Shown: positions 28,038-36,756, counted from the first letter of the stretch. The stretch: 64,000 nt of DNA from Paenibacillus sp. FSL R7-0204 (GCF_038002225.1 NZ_JBBOCA010000001.1:6448001-6512000), one strand, 5' to 3'. The notes: generated by a model not told the origin, from the sequence alone. Program-made: numbers and translations.

Positions 28038-28949
28038 CTACACTTTCTCCCGGACATTCTTGCCGAACAGTCCGGATGGTTTGAAGATAAGGATTAGAAT
28101 CAGTACCGCAAAGGCTACGCCGTCACGCCAGGACGAGAACCCGAGTGAAGAAATCTCTGTCTCAACGGTTCCCAGCAGCAATCCGCCAACCAGCGCACCC
28201 GGTATACTGCCAATCCCTCCAAGCACTGCCGCGACAAAAGCCTTCAGCCCGGGCATGACGCCCATGAGAGGATCAACCGAATTGTACGTCATGCCGAAAA
28301 TCACGCCCGCTGCAGCGGCCAGCGCCGAACCGATGGCGAAGGTGGCTGAAATGGTGCGGTCTACGTTGATGCCCATCAGCCGCGCCGCTTCTACATCGAA
28401 GGATACGGCCCGCATGGCTTTTCCCGTCTTGGTGTAACGAACGATATACTGCAGTACAAGCATAAGAATAATCGTTGTTAGCAGAATCATGATCTGGTTG
28501 GATTCGACCTGGATAGAAGACCCGAAGAGGTGATACTGCTTCTTATCCATAATATCCGGGAAGCCCTTGGCCTGCGGCCCGAGGATCAAGACTCCGGTAT
28601 ATTCGAGCAGGAAGGATACGCCGATCGCTGTAATCAGCGCTGCAATTCGAGTGGACTTACGAAGCGGCTTATACGCCAGACGTTCAATGCTAATACCGAG
28701 CAATGCACTGATGGTCATCGAGATGATCAGCGACAAGAGCAGTACAACGATCGGCGGCAATCCGGCATTCGCCAGGTATTTGGCACTGTACAGACCGATG
28801 AACGACCCTACCATAAATACATCGCCATGCGCAAAATTAATCAGCTTGATGATACCGTACACCATTGTGTAACCAAGGGCGATCAGAGCGTAAATGCTGC
28901 CTACGGATATCCCGTTTATTAGTTGCTGAATGAAATACTCCATCGCCAT
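28038..28949 (-). CDS. livH: Branched-chain amino acid ABC transporter permease LivH
   Basis: A 303-residue permease and first gene of the liv operon. LivH signatures: GISVGSIYALIALGYTMVYG at the N-terminus and the cytoplasmic loop GKAMRAVSFDVEAARLMGIN. The ATG is preceded by GGGGATGG. Upstream, 28950-29383 contains no gene and must hold the operon promoter. Confidence 0.95.
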   Translation of the reverse strand: MAMEYFIQQLINGISVGSIYALIALGYTMVYGIIKLINFAHGDVFMVGSFIGLYSAKYLANAGLPPIVVLLLSLIISMTISALLGISIERLAYKPLRKSTRIAALITAIGVSFLLEYTGVLILGPQAKGFPDIMDKKQYHLFGSSIQVESNQIMILLTTIILMLVLQYIVRYTKTGKAMRAVSFDVEAARLMGINVDRTISATFAIGSALAAAAGVIFGMTYNSVDPLMGVMPGLKAFVAAVLGGIGSIPGALVGGLLLGTVETEISSLGFSSWRDGVAFAVLILILIFKPSGLFGKNVREKV

Positions 28950-29383
28950 CCCCTTCTCCCCATATTCATCTTGTATACCCCTTTCTCTGTGCTGTTTCTC
29001 TTTTCTTGGATTATGATGTCATTTATATTAACACATGGTCAGAGAATCGTCACTAATAATTGTGGGAATTAATACAAAATTCAATAGTTGGTGTTATATT
29101 ACATAACATGATATATGTAGGATTCGGTAGGTTATTGTAGGTTTACGAAAAATGCGCAGAAAACAGGAGAAAAACAGAGGATTTTTAAGCAGGAACGTTT
29201 TAGAAGTTGTTTCCTTTTCTTATACAATACTTTTTTCCTGCGGAATTAATATAACATTTGTCTCTTTACAGCATCATTCCTTCAATTAATTAAAGGGGTA
29301 ACGGATTGAACCGGCAAATAAGCCGCTCCCTTAACATAGGAGGTCGGCTTATTGTCAGGTATATTCTGCTGGGCCGTGTAACG
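28950..29383. other. Gene-free stretch upstream of livH
   Basis: 434 bp of A+T-rich sequence without a coding frame of note. It presumably carries the liv promoter on the minus strand. An inverted repeat AATAAGCCG/CGGCTTATT spans 29317-29353, just past the end of the next minus-strand gene, and may act as a weak terminator. Nothing else recognised. Confidence 0.5.
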
Positions 29384-30472
29384 TTAGTCCAAATATACGG
29401 CCTTCCCCGTCTGCGCCGATTCATAGATTGCCTCCAGAATCCGGGAGACCACATAAGCCTGTTCAGGAGTCACGACCGGATCTTTATCCTGTTCGATCGC
29501 TTCGATCCACTTTCTTAATTCGATATCCGTAGCTTTCTCTTCTTTGCCTTCATAGAAGGCTACTCCTCCGGCACCAAGCTCAATTTCGTTCGTGTACAGC
29601 TTACTATGCTTTTCCCCGTTAATCCGAAGACCGTTCTTCATGTCCGCCCCCGCTTCGGTTCCGCTTAAGCTGCACTTGGCTTCATCCACATCCAGCGAAT
29701 TCAGCGCCCAGCTCGCCTCCAGCGTAATCGTTGCACCGTTCTCCATCACAATCATCCCGAAGGCAGAGTCTTCCACGGTGAATTTCTTCGGGTCCCAGGG
29801 TCCCCAGGCGTTGGCAGCGTCTTCTTTTTGGGAGAGCTCGTGGTATTTGGTCCCCAGCACAACCTTCGGTTTGTAGTTGTCCATCATCCAGAGCGTCAGA
29901 TCCAGCGCATGGGTTCCAATATCAATAAGCGGGCCGCCCCCCTGCTTCTCCTCATCCAGGAAGACCCCCCAGGTAGGGACTGCTCTCCGCCGGATAGCAT
30001 GTGCTTTTGCATAATAGATATGGCCGAGCTCGCCTGCCTCACAGACTTTTTTCAGATACAAGCTGTCTTGCCGGAAGCGGTTGTCATACCCTATGGTCAG
30101 CTTCTTCCCTGTACGTTTTGCTGCTTCAGCCATACGTTTGGCATCTGCCGCTGTCTTGGCCATGGGCTTCTCACACATCACATGCTTGCCCGCTTCCAAA
30201 GCCGCAATAGATATTTCCGCATGCGCATCATTAGGAGTAAGCACATGAACAATATCAATGGAAGTATCCTTCAATAACTCCTGATAGTCCGCATAGACAG
30301 CAGCTTCTGCACTGCCGTATTGTTCAGCAGCAGCTTCAGCCCGTTCCTTGATAATATCGCAAAAAGCTACCACCTGAACCTTATCCTGTCTGCTTAAGGC
30401 AGGCAGATGCTTCCCGTTCGCAATACCTCCACAGCCGATAACTCCAACACGATACACTTTGCTCATAGCCAT
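29384..30472 (-). CDS. Gfo/Idh/MocA-family oxidoreductase
   Basis: A 362-residue NAD(P)-dependent dehydrogenase, probably on a sugar or cyclitol. N-terminal Rossmann motif GVIGCGGIANGKHLPAL; catalytic CEKPMAKT motif near residue 95; IDIGTHALDLTLWMMDN with the conserved His near 180. I chose the ATG at 30472 because GAGGA lies five bases upstream; an upstream ATG at 30490 would overlap the AraC gene. Only 7 bp separate it from the AraC-type regulator, so they form an operon with the second oxidoreductase upstream. No transporter is attached. Confidence 0.88.
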   Translation of the reverse strand: MAMSKVYRVGVIGCGGIANGKHLPALSRQDKVQVVAFCDIIKERAEAAAEQYGSAEAAVYADYQELLKDTSIDIVHVLTPNDAHAEISIAALEAGKHVMCEKPMAKTAADAKRMAEAAKRTGKKLTIGYDNRFRQDSLYLKKVCEAGELGHIYYAKAHAIRRRAVPTWGVFLDEEKQGGGPLIDIGTHALDLTLWMMDNYKPKVVLGTKYHELSQKEDAANAWGPWDPKKFTVEDSAFGMIVMENGATITLEASWALNSLDVDEAKCSLSGTEAGADMKNGLRINGEKHSKLYTNEIELGAGGVAFYEGKEEKATDIELRKWIEAIEQDKDPVVTPEQAYVVSRILEAIYESAQTGKAVYLD

Positions 30473-30479
30473 CTCATCC

Positions 30480-31403
30480 TCACTGTTCAAGTATTTTTCG
30501 GGCCTTGCGGTAGGCAGCCGGGGTCATGCCCAGCCGCTTGCGGAATACCGAATGCAGATAGGTCGCATTGGTGAACCCCTCGGACTCCGCGATATGTTCG
30601 ATCGACAGGCTGCTAGCTTCAAGCTTGCTGCACACCGCCTGCAACCGGATGTCTTCAAGAATCCGGCTGAAGGTGTGATCCGGATCAACCTGCTTAAATA
30701 TCCGCTGTAGCTGCCTCGGACTGATATTCAGCTTCTCGGCAACATTCTCCAGCGTCACGGCTGCTGAATAATTCGCTTCCATGTATTGAACGGCATATTG
30801 ATAGCGGTAGGTCACCATATCCCGTACGGGTGCCGCAGCTCCCATCCCGCCTGCATCATATGCTCTGGTTACCTTCAGCAGGATACTGATCACGAGATGC
30901 TTGATAGAGGTGTAATATCCCGCAAGCTTGCCGTCACAGGCCTCATAGGCTTCCAGAAAACACTTCATCGCCCTGTGATAATCCTGCGCAGGGATAAGCG
31001 GCAGCCTCCTCAGCTTCTCCACGCATTCCTCCGCTTCCGCAACCTCCCACGGGTCTGCATCGTCCCTCTGCTTCTCCGCAATATGGATATGCAGACATAA
31101 CTCCTCCATCGACTCTTCCGCATCTGCTTCCTGACGATGCATAACTCCCGGTCCGGTCAAATAGAGCATTCCCTCCGATAAAGGATACTGCTGATCCCCA
31201 AGAATGACCGTTCCCTTGCCCCGCGGGATGAAATGAAATTCAAATTCAGCATGGTTATGGAAATCAATGACCTTCCCCGGGGGAAAAGAGGTCAAATGAA
31301 ACCGGAGAACAGAAATTTCATAATGTCCCCACAGGATGGAAATATCCAGTCTTTCCAGCAGATCCATCTTCTCAAACATAATCTCGAAGGGAAAAGGGCT
31401 CAT
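30480..31403 (-). CDS. AraC-family regulator with N-terminal cupin
   Basis: A 307-residue protein: N-terminal cupin-like sensor (FHNHAEFEFHFIPRGKGTVI, residues ~45-70, with the usual histidines), a helical linker, and C-terminal tandem HTH (VTLENVAEKLNISPRQLQRI and IEHIAESEGFTNATYLHSVF) ending FRKRLGMTPAAYRKAR. AGGAGG precedes the ATG. It sits between two Gfo/Idh/MocA genes and probably controls this sugar-catabolic cluster. Confidence 0.9.
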   Translation of the reverse strand: MSPFPFEIMFEKMDLLERLDISILWGHYEISVLRFHLTSFPPGKVIDFHNHAEFEFHFIPRGKGTVILGDQQYPLSEGMLYLTGPGVMHRQEADAEESMEELCLHIHIAEKQRDDADPWEVAEAEECVEKLRRLPLIPAQDYHRAMKCFLEAYEACDGKLAGYYTSIKHLVISILLKVTRAYDAGGMGAAAPVRDMVTYRYQYAVQYMEANYSAAVTLENVAEKLNISPRQLQRIFKQVDPDHTFSRILEDIRLQAVCSKLEASSLSIEHIAESEGFTNATYLHSVFRKRLGMTPAAYRKARKILEQ

Positions 31404-31446
31404 GTTAACCTCCTGCTTGAGCTACGCTCTGTACCCGGATAACTGA

Positions 31447-32451
31447 TTAAGATTTCAGTTCGGCTAACCGGACCACCCGTCCTGCCTTCGCCGAGAGATT
31501 CGCCGCCTCCATTAACCGGGTAAGCTCCGTTGCCGCTTGAATATTGTCAGAAGCAAGTGTGTTGTTCTGGATGTGGCCAACCCATTGCTCAAAAGCGCTG
31601 TCCCGGTTGGCCCGCACAGGCGTATCGTTCCAGGCAGCCCCTTGATCTGCTGCTTTATTACTTCTAACCAGCAGCTTCGCTTCAGGCGTACCATAAAGCA
31701 GAGTTCCTTCCGTTCCATGCACTTCTATGGTAAAAGGGGAATAGCTGTTCACGAAGCCAGCTTCCACCACACCGATTGCTCCCGAATCCGTATAGAGCGT
31801 CGCAACTGCGTTGTCTTCCACTTCCTTGCCCGTCACATATCCGAAGCTCGCGCTGACCCCGGTCACCTCTTGACCCAGAAACAGCCTGGTCAGGTACATG
31901 GGATGACATCCCAGATCAATCAAAGCCCCGCCCTGGCATTGCTCCAGGCTATAGAAATGCTCGGGAAGCCAGTTGGCCGTTGCGCCGTTATGGGATAAAC
32001 GGACTCTGACATAAGTGATCTCCCCAAGCAGTCCCTGGCTTAGAATGTCTGTAACCGATAACGTGTAACCGTCATTTAGCCGCGGCAGAGACACGGTTAG
32101 CTTCACTCCATGATCCGCGACCTCGGAGAGGATTTCGTTAACCTCATTCAGCGATGCAGCTACAACCTTTTCAGTGAAAATGTGCTTGCCTGCTCTGGCC
32201 GCCGCAATTATGACCTCCCGGTGCATATGGGTTGGCGCGTCGACAATCACGGCATCGATATCCTTCCGGGCAAGCATGTCCTCCAAAGAATCATAGAACG
32301 GGACATTCAAGCTCTCTGCCGCCTTCCTGCCCCGCTCCGCATCCTCGTCCCATACCGCAGTAATTTCCGTATTGCTATGCTCCTGAGCCTGCTTCGTATA
32401 ATCCCAGGCATGTACATGCCAATAGCTGATCTTGCCAATCCTAATGCTCAC
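31447..32451 (-). CDS. Gfo/Idh/MocA-family oxidoreductase, divergent nucleotide-binding N-terminus
   Basis: A 334-residue protein with the family fold (IDAVIVDAPTHMHREVIIAA; GGALIDLGCHPMYLTRLFLG). The usual GxGxxG motif is replaced by KISYWHVHAWDYTKQAQ, and the EKP motif reads FTEKVVAAS. A clade of Gfo/Idh proteins with His-x-His near the N-terminus is known in Paenibacillus, so this is probably natural, but the cofactor and reaction are uncertain. GTG start following GGAGG. First gene of the cluster with the AraC regulator and the second oxidoreductase. Confidence 0.82.
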   Translation of the reverse strand: MSIRIGKISYWHVHAWDYTKQAQEHSNTEITAVWDEDAERGRKAAESLNVPFYDSLEDMLARKDIDAVIVDAPTHMHREVIIAAARAGKHIFTEKVVAASLNEVNEILSEVADHGVKLTVSLPRLNDGYTLSVTDILSQGLLGEITYVRVRLSHNGATANWLPEHFYSLEQCQGGALIDLGCHPMYLTRLFLGQEVTGVSASFGYVTGKEVEDNAVATLYTDSGAIGVVEAGFVNSYSPFTIEVHGTEGTLLYGTPEAKLLVRSNKAADQGAAWNDTPVRANRDSAFEQWVGHIQNNTLASDNIQAATELTRLMEAANLSAKAGRVVRLAELKS

Positions 32452-32665
32452 CCGCCTGCACCTCCATATACATTATTCTGACATCACCTATAAAGTATCA
32501 TATAATAAGCAGGATTTTTAGTAGATAAATGCGACATCAATTATATGGAATTACGACATCACAAAGGAAAATCATATCATTCAGAGATTCCGCCCGCTTC
32601 TGCCGGATGAACGCAAAACAACCCCACAAAGTGGGTACTTTGCGGGGGCCCTAAATTCTTTCGAA

Positions 32666-32773
32666 CAAGTGGAAACGGCTTTGCCGTCCTTTTAAAGGAC
32701 GTTACCGTTTCAGAGAGAAATAGAAGGATAAATTATCGTGTGAAACATATATACTCTTATATTTGAACAAAAT
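32666..32773. repeat. ~105-bp palindromic intergenic repeat, copy 1
   Basis: CAAGTGGAAACGGC...GCCGTCC...GGAC...CCGTTTC folds into a nested hairpin, followed by a conserved tail ending TATTTGAACAAAA. It matches 36409-36514 at roughly four of five positions over its length. It lies in the 478-bp gene-free gap between the oxidoreductase cluster and the tRNAs. Confidence 0.8.
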
Positions 32774-32897
32774 GCCTGCGGCATAGCCATTGTGGTCGGT
32801 TTTTCGACTACATCCGTCTCCGGCCCAGATGACCACGCGCTGCCCATTGTGTTCAGTGAATCCATATCGGACTAAAATCATAATTTCCTAAACAATC

Positions 32898-32924
32898 AAA
32901 AAAGGAGCTCAATATGAGCTCCTT
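32898..32924 (-). terminator. Terminator of the tRNA-Asn/tRNA-Ser transcript
   Basis: AAGGAGCTCA pairs perfectly with TGAGCTCCTT around a 3-base loop, followed by a T-run on the minus strand, directly past the 3' end of tRNA-Ser. Confidence 0.8.
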
Positions 32925-32930
32925 ATGTAA

Positions 32931-33019
32931 CGGAGAGAGAGGGATTCGAACCCTCGCACCGCTTACGCAGTCTAACCCCTTAGCAGAGGGTCCCCTTATA
33001 GCCACTTGGGTATCTCTCC
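32931..33019 (-). tRNA. tRNA-Ser (GCT)
   Basis: An 89-nt class II tRNA: acceptor GGAGAGA/TCTCTCC, anticodon stem-loop ACCCT-CTGCTAA-GGGGT with anticodon GCT, a long variable arm and T-loop GGTTCGAATCC. Discriminator G, CCA not encoded. Confidence 0.95.
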
Positions 33020-33025
33020 AAGTAA

Positions 33026-33101
33026 TGGCTCCCCGAACAGGACTCGAACCTGTGACAACTCGATTAACAGTCGAGTGCTCTACCAACTGAGCTATCAGGG
33101 A
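33026..33101 (-). tRNA. tRNA-Asn (GTT)
   Basis: 76 nt with encoded CCA (33026-33028). Acceptor TCCCTGA/TCGGGGA, D-arm TAGCTCAGTTGGTAGAGCA, anticodon stem-loop CTCGA-CTGTTAA-TCGAG with anticodon GTT. Six bases upstream of tRNA-Ser and co-transcribed. Confidence 0.95.
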
Positions 33102-33186
33102 ACATTAACATGAACAAGGATTAATTTATCATGATTCTACAGGTTAGTCAAGCGGGAAGCGAGAGATTGTGAGATCGTTTACATCA

Positions 33187-33942
33187 TCAGATCCACTCTC
33201 CATCCAGCGGAACAGCCACGCGGCTCAGTAAGCCCTGCTGTTCAAGGCGCTGCTTCAATAGCTCCCTCGTTACATGGCAGTGATTAATCGTATCCATATG
33301 CACAGCAATTACCGAAGCAGCCGGAGCGGCATGGCATACCTGCACCACGTCCTGCTCATCCATGGTAATCGGCCCACCGTTCAGGAACCGTGCCCCTCCG
33401 GCATTGACAATAATGACCTCCGGTGTCTGCCCCGCTATCACCTGCTGAACCTCTTCGCACCAGATGGTATCTCCCGCCAGGTACAGCACAGGTTCGCCCT
33501 CCGCCCGGAAGACGAAGCCGGAGACCTTACCCATTAATTCTCCTATCTCCCCTGTCCCGTGATGCCCGCCTGTACGTGTCAGGGTCACACCGCCGACGGA
33601 CACAGAGCCGGTATCCATAATTTCTGTAACACGCCCAAAGCCCTGGGCAGCAATTCGCTCCCCATCACCTTCCTGGCAATACACCGGCAACTCCTTGGAC
33701 AACTGCTCTACTGCTGCAGCATCCCAGTGATCCTGATGTAGATGCGTGACCAGTACAGCATCCGGCTCCAGCCACTGCTGAACCGGACCGGGCAGGGATA
33801 CCAGGGGATTCCGGCGTTCATCGCCCGAATTCATAATCGGCGGATTCACACCCTGCGCACTCAGCATGGGATCGATCAGAAACGTCGCACCGCCGTATTC
33901 CAGCCATAGAGTGGCGTGGCGGATCAGCTTTATTTTCATCAT
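33187..33942 (-). CDS. Metallo-beta-lactamase-fold hydrolase (UlaG-like)
   Basis: A 251-residue MBL-fold protein with metal-binding THLHQDHWD (HxHxDH) near residue 80, downstream metal ligand candidates GGHHGTGEIG and LYLAGDTIW, and the closing VHMDTINHCH. The LIDPMLSAQGVNP start is typical of UlaG-like metal-dependent hydrolases. I use the ATG at 33942, five bases after GAGG; the GTG six bases upstream would overlap that site. Substrate unknown. Divergent from the Lrp/AsnC gene, which may regulate it. Confidence 0.85.
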   Translation of the reverse strand: MMKIKLIRHATLWLEYGGATFLIDPMLSAQGVNPPIMNSGDERRNPLVSLPGPVQQWLEPDAVLVTHLHQDHWDAAAVEQLSKELPVYCQEGDGERIAAQGFGRVTEIMDTGSVSVGGVTLTRTGGHHGTGEIGELMGKVSGFVFRAEGEPVLYLAGDTIWCEEVQQVIAGQTPEVIIVNAGGARFLNGGPITMDEQDVVQVCHAAPAASVIAVHMDTINHCHVTRELLKQRLEQQGLLSRVAVPLDGEWI

Positions 33943-34077
33943 ATGCACCTCTTCCCGTATCTCTTCCTTAAGATCAAATTCTGATACAATAAGTATAAAT
34001 AACCTGAAGAAGAGAAGACATTGTGCCGCGAAAGAGATTGTTATGTTCTGCTTTCAGCCGGAAAGGAATTCAAGGAA

Positions 34078-34506
34078 ATGACCTCTTACCTCATCGACAA
34101 TACCGATTACCGCATCCTCCAGCTCCTTATCGATGATTCCACTTTAAGCCATAAGGATATCGGGGCGATGGTCCATCTGACCGGCCAGGCTGTAGGCGCA
34201 CGTGTCCGCAGATTGCGGGAGCTTGGCATCATTGAAGGCTACACCATCCGTTATAGCCCGCTGCGGATGGGTCAGAGCATTCATGCCTTTATAACGGTTT
34301 TTCTCAGCAGCAACAAGGATCATCCGCCTTTTCAGGCTTTTGCGAAGACCCATGAGAGTGTCACCGAGGTGTACCGCATCAGCGGGGAGGGCTGTTACTG
34401 GATGCGGGTGCGTACGGTGGATCAGGACGCGCTGACCGCTTTTTTGGACGAATTACTGAAGTATGGCAATTACCGGGTCAACCTGGACATGGGCCAGATT
34501 AAATAG
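34078..34506 (+). CDS. Lrp/AsnC-family transcriptional regulator
   Basis: A 142-residue protein: N-terminal winged HTH (DNTDYRILQLLIDDSTLSHK, then VHLTGQAVGARVRRLRELGI), a linker EGYTIRYSPLRMG, and an alpha-beta RAM sensing domain with the YRISGEGCYWMRV motif. ATG at 34078 follows AAGGA; the longer frame from 34021 has no start signal. Divergent from the MBL hydrolase. Confidence 0.9.
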   Translation: MTSYLIDNTDYRILQLLIDDSTLSHKDIGAMVHLTGQAVGARVRRLRELGIIEGYTIRYSPLRMGQSIHAFITVFLSSNKDHPPFQAFAKTHESVTEVYRISGEGCYWMRVRTVDQDALTAFLDELLKYGNYRVNLDMGQIK

Positions 34507-34539
34507 CATTAAGTATAAAGAACTGCCAAGGAGGCCGAC

Positions 34540-35181
34540 ATGAGTAACAAGATAGAACCACCCAGAATCCCAGATCCCGGGCTACTTACACCGCAGGACA
34601 TTCACACCCTTGCTTCCAAAGACGAATTCAGCCGCTGTCTCATCGAAGGAGCGCTCATTGAATATCAGGAGGCTACCCGGGTAGCTTTCGACAAGACTAT
34701 TTTCAAAAACGTCACCATCACGGAATCCTCACTACAGCGCATTGAGCTTACCGATGTGGTCTTCGATCATTGCGACCTGTCCAATGTGGATTTCAGCGAC
34801 GCCTTCATACACCGGTCCGAGTTCAGGGATTGCCGCATGATCGGTACAGACTTCACCAGAGCACGATTTCAAAATGTATCCATCACCGGATGTATCGGGG
34901 AATTCGCGATCTTCCGTTTCGCCAACTTCAAAGGGGCTTCCTTCGAGCGCAGCTCGCTGGTCAGCGCGGATTATTACCAGTCCACCCTGAAAGACCTGTA
35001 TTTCTCGGAATGTAATCTGGAGCAGGCCACGCTGGCAGGATGCAAGCTGAAGGGCGTTGACCTGAGCGACTGCGAGTTCACTGGCCTGCTGGTGGATCTT
35101 CAGGATCTGGAGGGCTGCATCATCTCTGCGGAGCAGGCGGCTTCTTTTGCCGGACTACTAGGCCTGGTTATCAAAAATTAA
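34540..35181 (+). CDS. Pentapeptide-repeat protein
   Basis: A 213-residue protein whose residues ~55-190 show A(D/N)LXX-type five-residue periodicity (FDHCDLSNVDFSDAFIHRSE; GVDLSDCEFTG), predicting a right-handed quadrilateral beta-helix. Some members mimic DNA and protect gyrase; this role is not shown here. It follows the Lrp gene by 33 bp with AGGAGG before the ATG and ends convergently with SprT (4-bp overlap of 3' ends). Confidence 0.88.
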   Translation: MSNKIEPPRIPDPGLLTPQDIHTLASKDEFSRCLIEGALIEYQEATRVAFDKTIFKNVTITESSLQRIELTDVVFDHCDLSNVDFSDAFIHRSEFRDCRMIGTDFTRARFQNVSITGCIGEFAIFRFANFKGASFERSSLVSADYYQSTLKDLYFSECNLEQATLAGCKLKGVDLSDCEFTGLLVDLQDLEGCIISAEQAASFAGLLGLVIKN

Positions 35182-35672
35182 GTAGCCGGACCCGTGCCCG
35201 CTTCTAACGCAATCAGCTTCAGCTTGCCGGAGCATTTACCACAGCGGTACCTACCGGGATCGGCCCGGCGCTTACGCAGATATTCAGTGGCACAGACGAT
35301 GCATACCAGCTTATACCGGTAAGGCTGCGGCTTGCGGGCCTTGGCACCAGGCAGGGTCTGACAATACCGACTGCCGCCGACGCGGGCCAGCAGTGTTTTG
35401 AAATCAGCATCCCGGTGCATGTACCCCCGCTTCGCCAGATGCAGGTGGTAGTGGCAGAGCTCGTGCTTGATAATCTTCTCCGTCTCCTCCCGTCCGTACA
35501 TCGCCAGCTGCTGGGGGTTAATCTCTATATTATGACTCTTGGTAAAATATCGTCCCCCGGTTGTCGTAAGTCTGCTGTTAAAGCTCGCCGTATGCCGGAA
35601 AGGCACGCCAAAGCTGTTCAGCGACACCTGCTCAATCCACAGCTGCAGCTCTTCGTTGCTCATACTTGTCAT
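35178..35672 (-). CDS. SprT-family zinc metalloprotease-like protein
   Basis: A 164-residue protein with the HExxH zinc site in KIIKHELCHYHLHLAKRGY near residue 88 and a C-terminal zinc ribbon (VCIVCATEYLRK and YRCGKCSGK). This is the SprT/YdcK family. Its neighbour on the other side of 35.8-36.3 kb is CmpA, a conserved Bacillales association. Confidence 0.92.
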   Translation of the reverse strand: MTSMSNEELQLWIEQVSLNSFGVPFRHTASFNSRLTTTGGRYFTKSHNIEINPQQLAMYGREETEKIIKHELCHYHLHLAKRGYMHRDADFKTLLARVGGSRYCQTLPGAKARKPQPYRYKLVCIVCATEYLRKRRADPGRYRCGKCSGKLKLIALEAGTGPAT

Positions 35673-35783
35673 AGCGTTCCTTCACGGTCCTCTCCTCAAG
35701 GAAATCAGATCTCTACTTGAATTGTAACTTGCCCATGGGCTACACTGTCAAGAAGGAAGACAAGTCCGGAGGGAGAATGAAAG

Positions 35784-36143
35784 ATGCCGAAAATGCGTTA
35801 CGTAATTATGCAGCAGGATCAGGAACTGCTATTCGTGGAGATGCCGGAGGAGTATGCTTACCAGCTAAGCGCCCTCAATCTTCGCCTGAACAAAGAAATC
35901 GACAAGCTGACTGCCGAGAATGTACCCGGACTGCCGAGGGCGGTAGCCGAATGCGAGGCGCTGGAGCTGCTGCGCGAAGAGCATCACCTGGAGTCGGGGC
36001 TGGCGTATATTAACCGGCTGGAACAGGCTTTTGCCTCCATTAAGGAGGAGCATTACCCGCTGATCTCACTACTGACCGAAATCCGGGCGCTCCAGGCCCA
36101 GCTGGAACAATGGTATGAAGAGGAAGAAGAACGGGTGCAGTAA
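35784..36143 (+). CDS. Conserved-looking hypothetical protein (119 residues)
   Basis: No recognised domain. The protein is acidic and mostly helical, with an amphipathic central segment (YQLSALNLRLNKEIDKL) and a Glu-rich C-terminus (WYEEEEERVQ); a coiled coil is likely. GGAGGGAGAATG-like sequence gives a good ribosome binding site. It lies between sprT and cmpA, so a spore-related role is possible but only by position. Confidence 0.7.
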   Translation: MPKMRYVIMQQDQELLFVEMPEEYAYQLSALNLRLNKEIDKLTAENVPGLPRAVAECEALELLREEHHLESGLAYINRLEQAFASIKEEHYPLISLLTEIRALQAQLEQWYEEEEERVQ

Positions 36144-36262
36144 CGCCGGTTCGGGGCGGCCTTGTGAAATTCGGCTTGGCTACCTGAAACTAACCGTGCA
36201 CCTTTGGGCGAATTCCCCCATATGCTATCTATACACAGGAAGCATGCAGAGGAGGGGTACCC

Positions 36263-36400
36263 TTGCCACAATGGCTTCGCCAACAGCTCATGAAGGCCTA
36301 TCTCAAGAAGGACTGCCGTCAGATTAGACTGCTGAATGAATGCTGGTTCTTTTACCGGAATACCGCCGATTCCCACGAGATGATCCAGAAGAACGTATAA
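36263..36400 (+). CDS. cmpA: Cortex morphogenetic protein CmpA
   Basis: A 45-residue peptide starting at TTG behind GAGGAGGGG. It begins MPQWLRQQLMKAYLKKDCRQ and continues IRLLNECWFFYR, which closely follows the short CmpA peptides of spore-forming Bacillales. CmpA is a sporulation protein that checks coat-cortex assembly with SpoIVA. Its position near sprT agrees with the Bacillus arrangement. The non-ATG start and small size make it easy to miss. Confidence 0.9.
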   Translation: MPQWLRQQLMKAYLKKDCRQIRLLNECWFFYRNTADSHEMIQKNV

Positions 36401-36408
36401 CGGTTATG

Positions 36409-36514
36409 CAAGTGGAAACGGCATTGCCGTCCTTTTACAGGACGGTACCGTTTCGGCGGGAAAAGAAGGATAATGTATAGCGTGAAACCTATTCATTCTT
36501 GTATTTGAACAAAA
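36409..36514. repeat. ~105-bp palindromic intergenic repeat, copy 2
   Basis: Second copy of the element at 32666, same orientation. It starts 9 bp after the cmpA stop and ends in the following terminator. The hairpin arms show compensating or single changes (GGACGTTACC versus GGACGGTACC). Confidence 0.8.
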
Positions 36515-36548
36515 AGCCGCGACCCCCTGAGGGGGATCGTGGCTTTTT
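36511..36548. terminator. Bidirectional terminator between cmpA and the small membrane protein
   Basis: AAAAAGCC...CGACCCCC pairs with GGGGGATCG...GGCTTTTT around a TGA loop, flanked by A and T runs. Confidence 0.85.
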
Positions 36549-36585
36549 GGCGTGAATCCGGCCAAGTCTGCGCTTGGCAGCCGGC

Positions 36586-36756
36586 TTATTTAAACATCGG
36601 GAATACGTATTTCACCAGGAAAAACAGAACTCCGAAGGTGATAATAATGTAAGCTGCATATTTAATGAACGTGGATGCGACCAGACTGGAATCCGATTTG
36701 CGGTGCACCTCTGTCCGTTCAACCTCAACACTTCTGTCCTTGTAATTCGGCTCCAT
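36586..36756 (-). CDS. Small single-pass membrane protein (56 residues)
   Basis: Too short for most gene finders. The ATG at 36756 follows GGAGAGGAGAG. The polar, charged N-terminal half (MEPNYKDRSVEVERTEVHRK) is followed by one hydrophobic segment (YAAYIIITFGVLFFLVKYVF) near the C-terminus. Convergent with cmpA across a shared terminator. Function unknown. Confidence 0.72.
   Translation of the reverse strand: MEPNYKDRSVEVERTEVHRKSDSSLVASTFIKYAAYIIITFGVLFFLVKYVFPMFK

Noticed and set aside
32610..32650. CCCCACAAAGT/ACTTTGCGGGG hairpin as a terminator
   Set aside because: One mismatch and only a weak T-rich flank on either strand; the tRNA transcript already ends at the better hairpin at 32898. 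Left unannotated.
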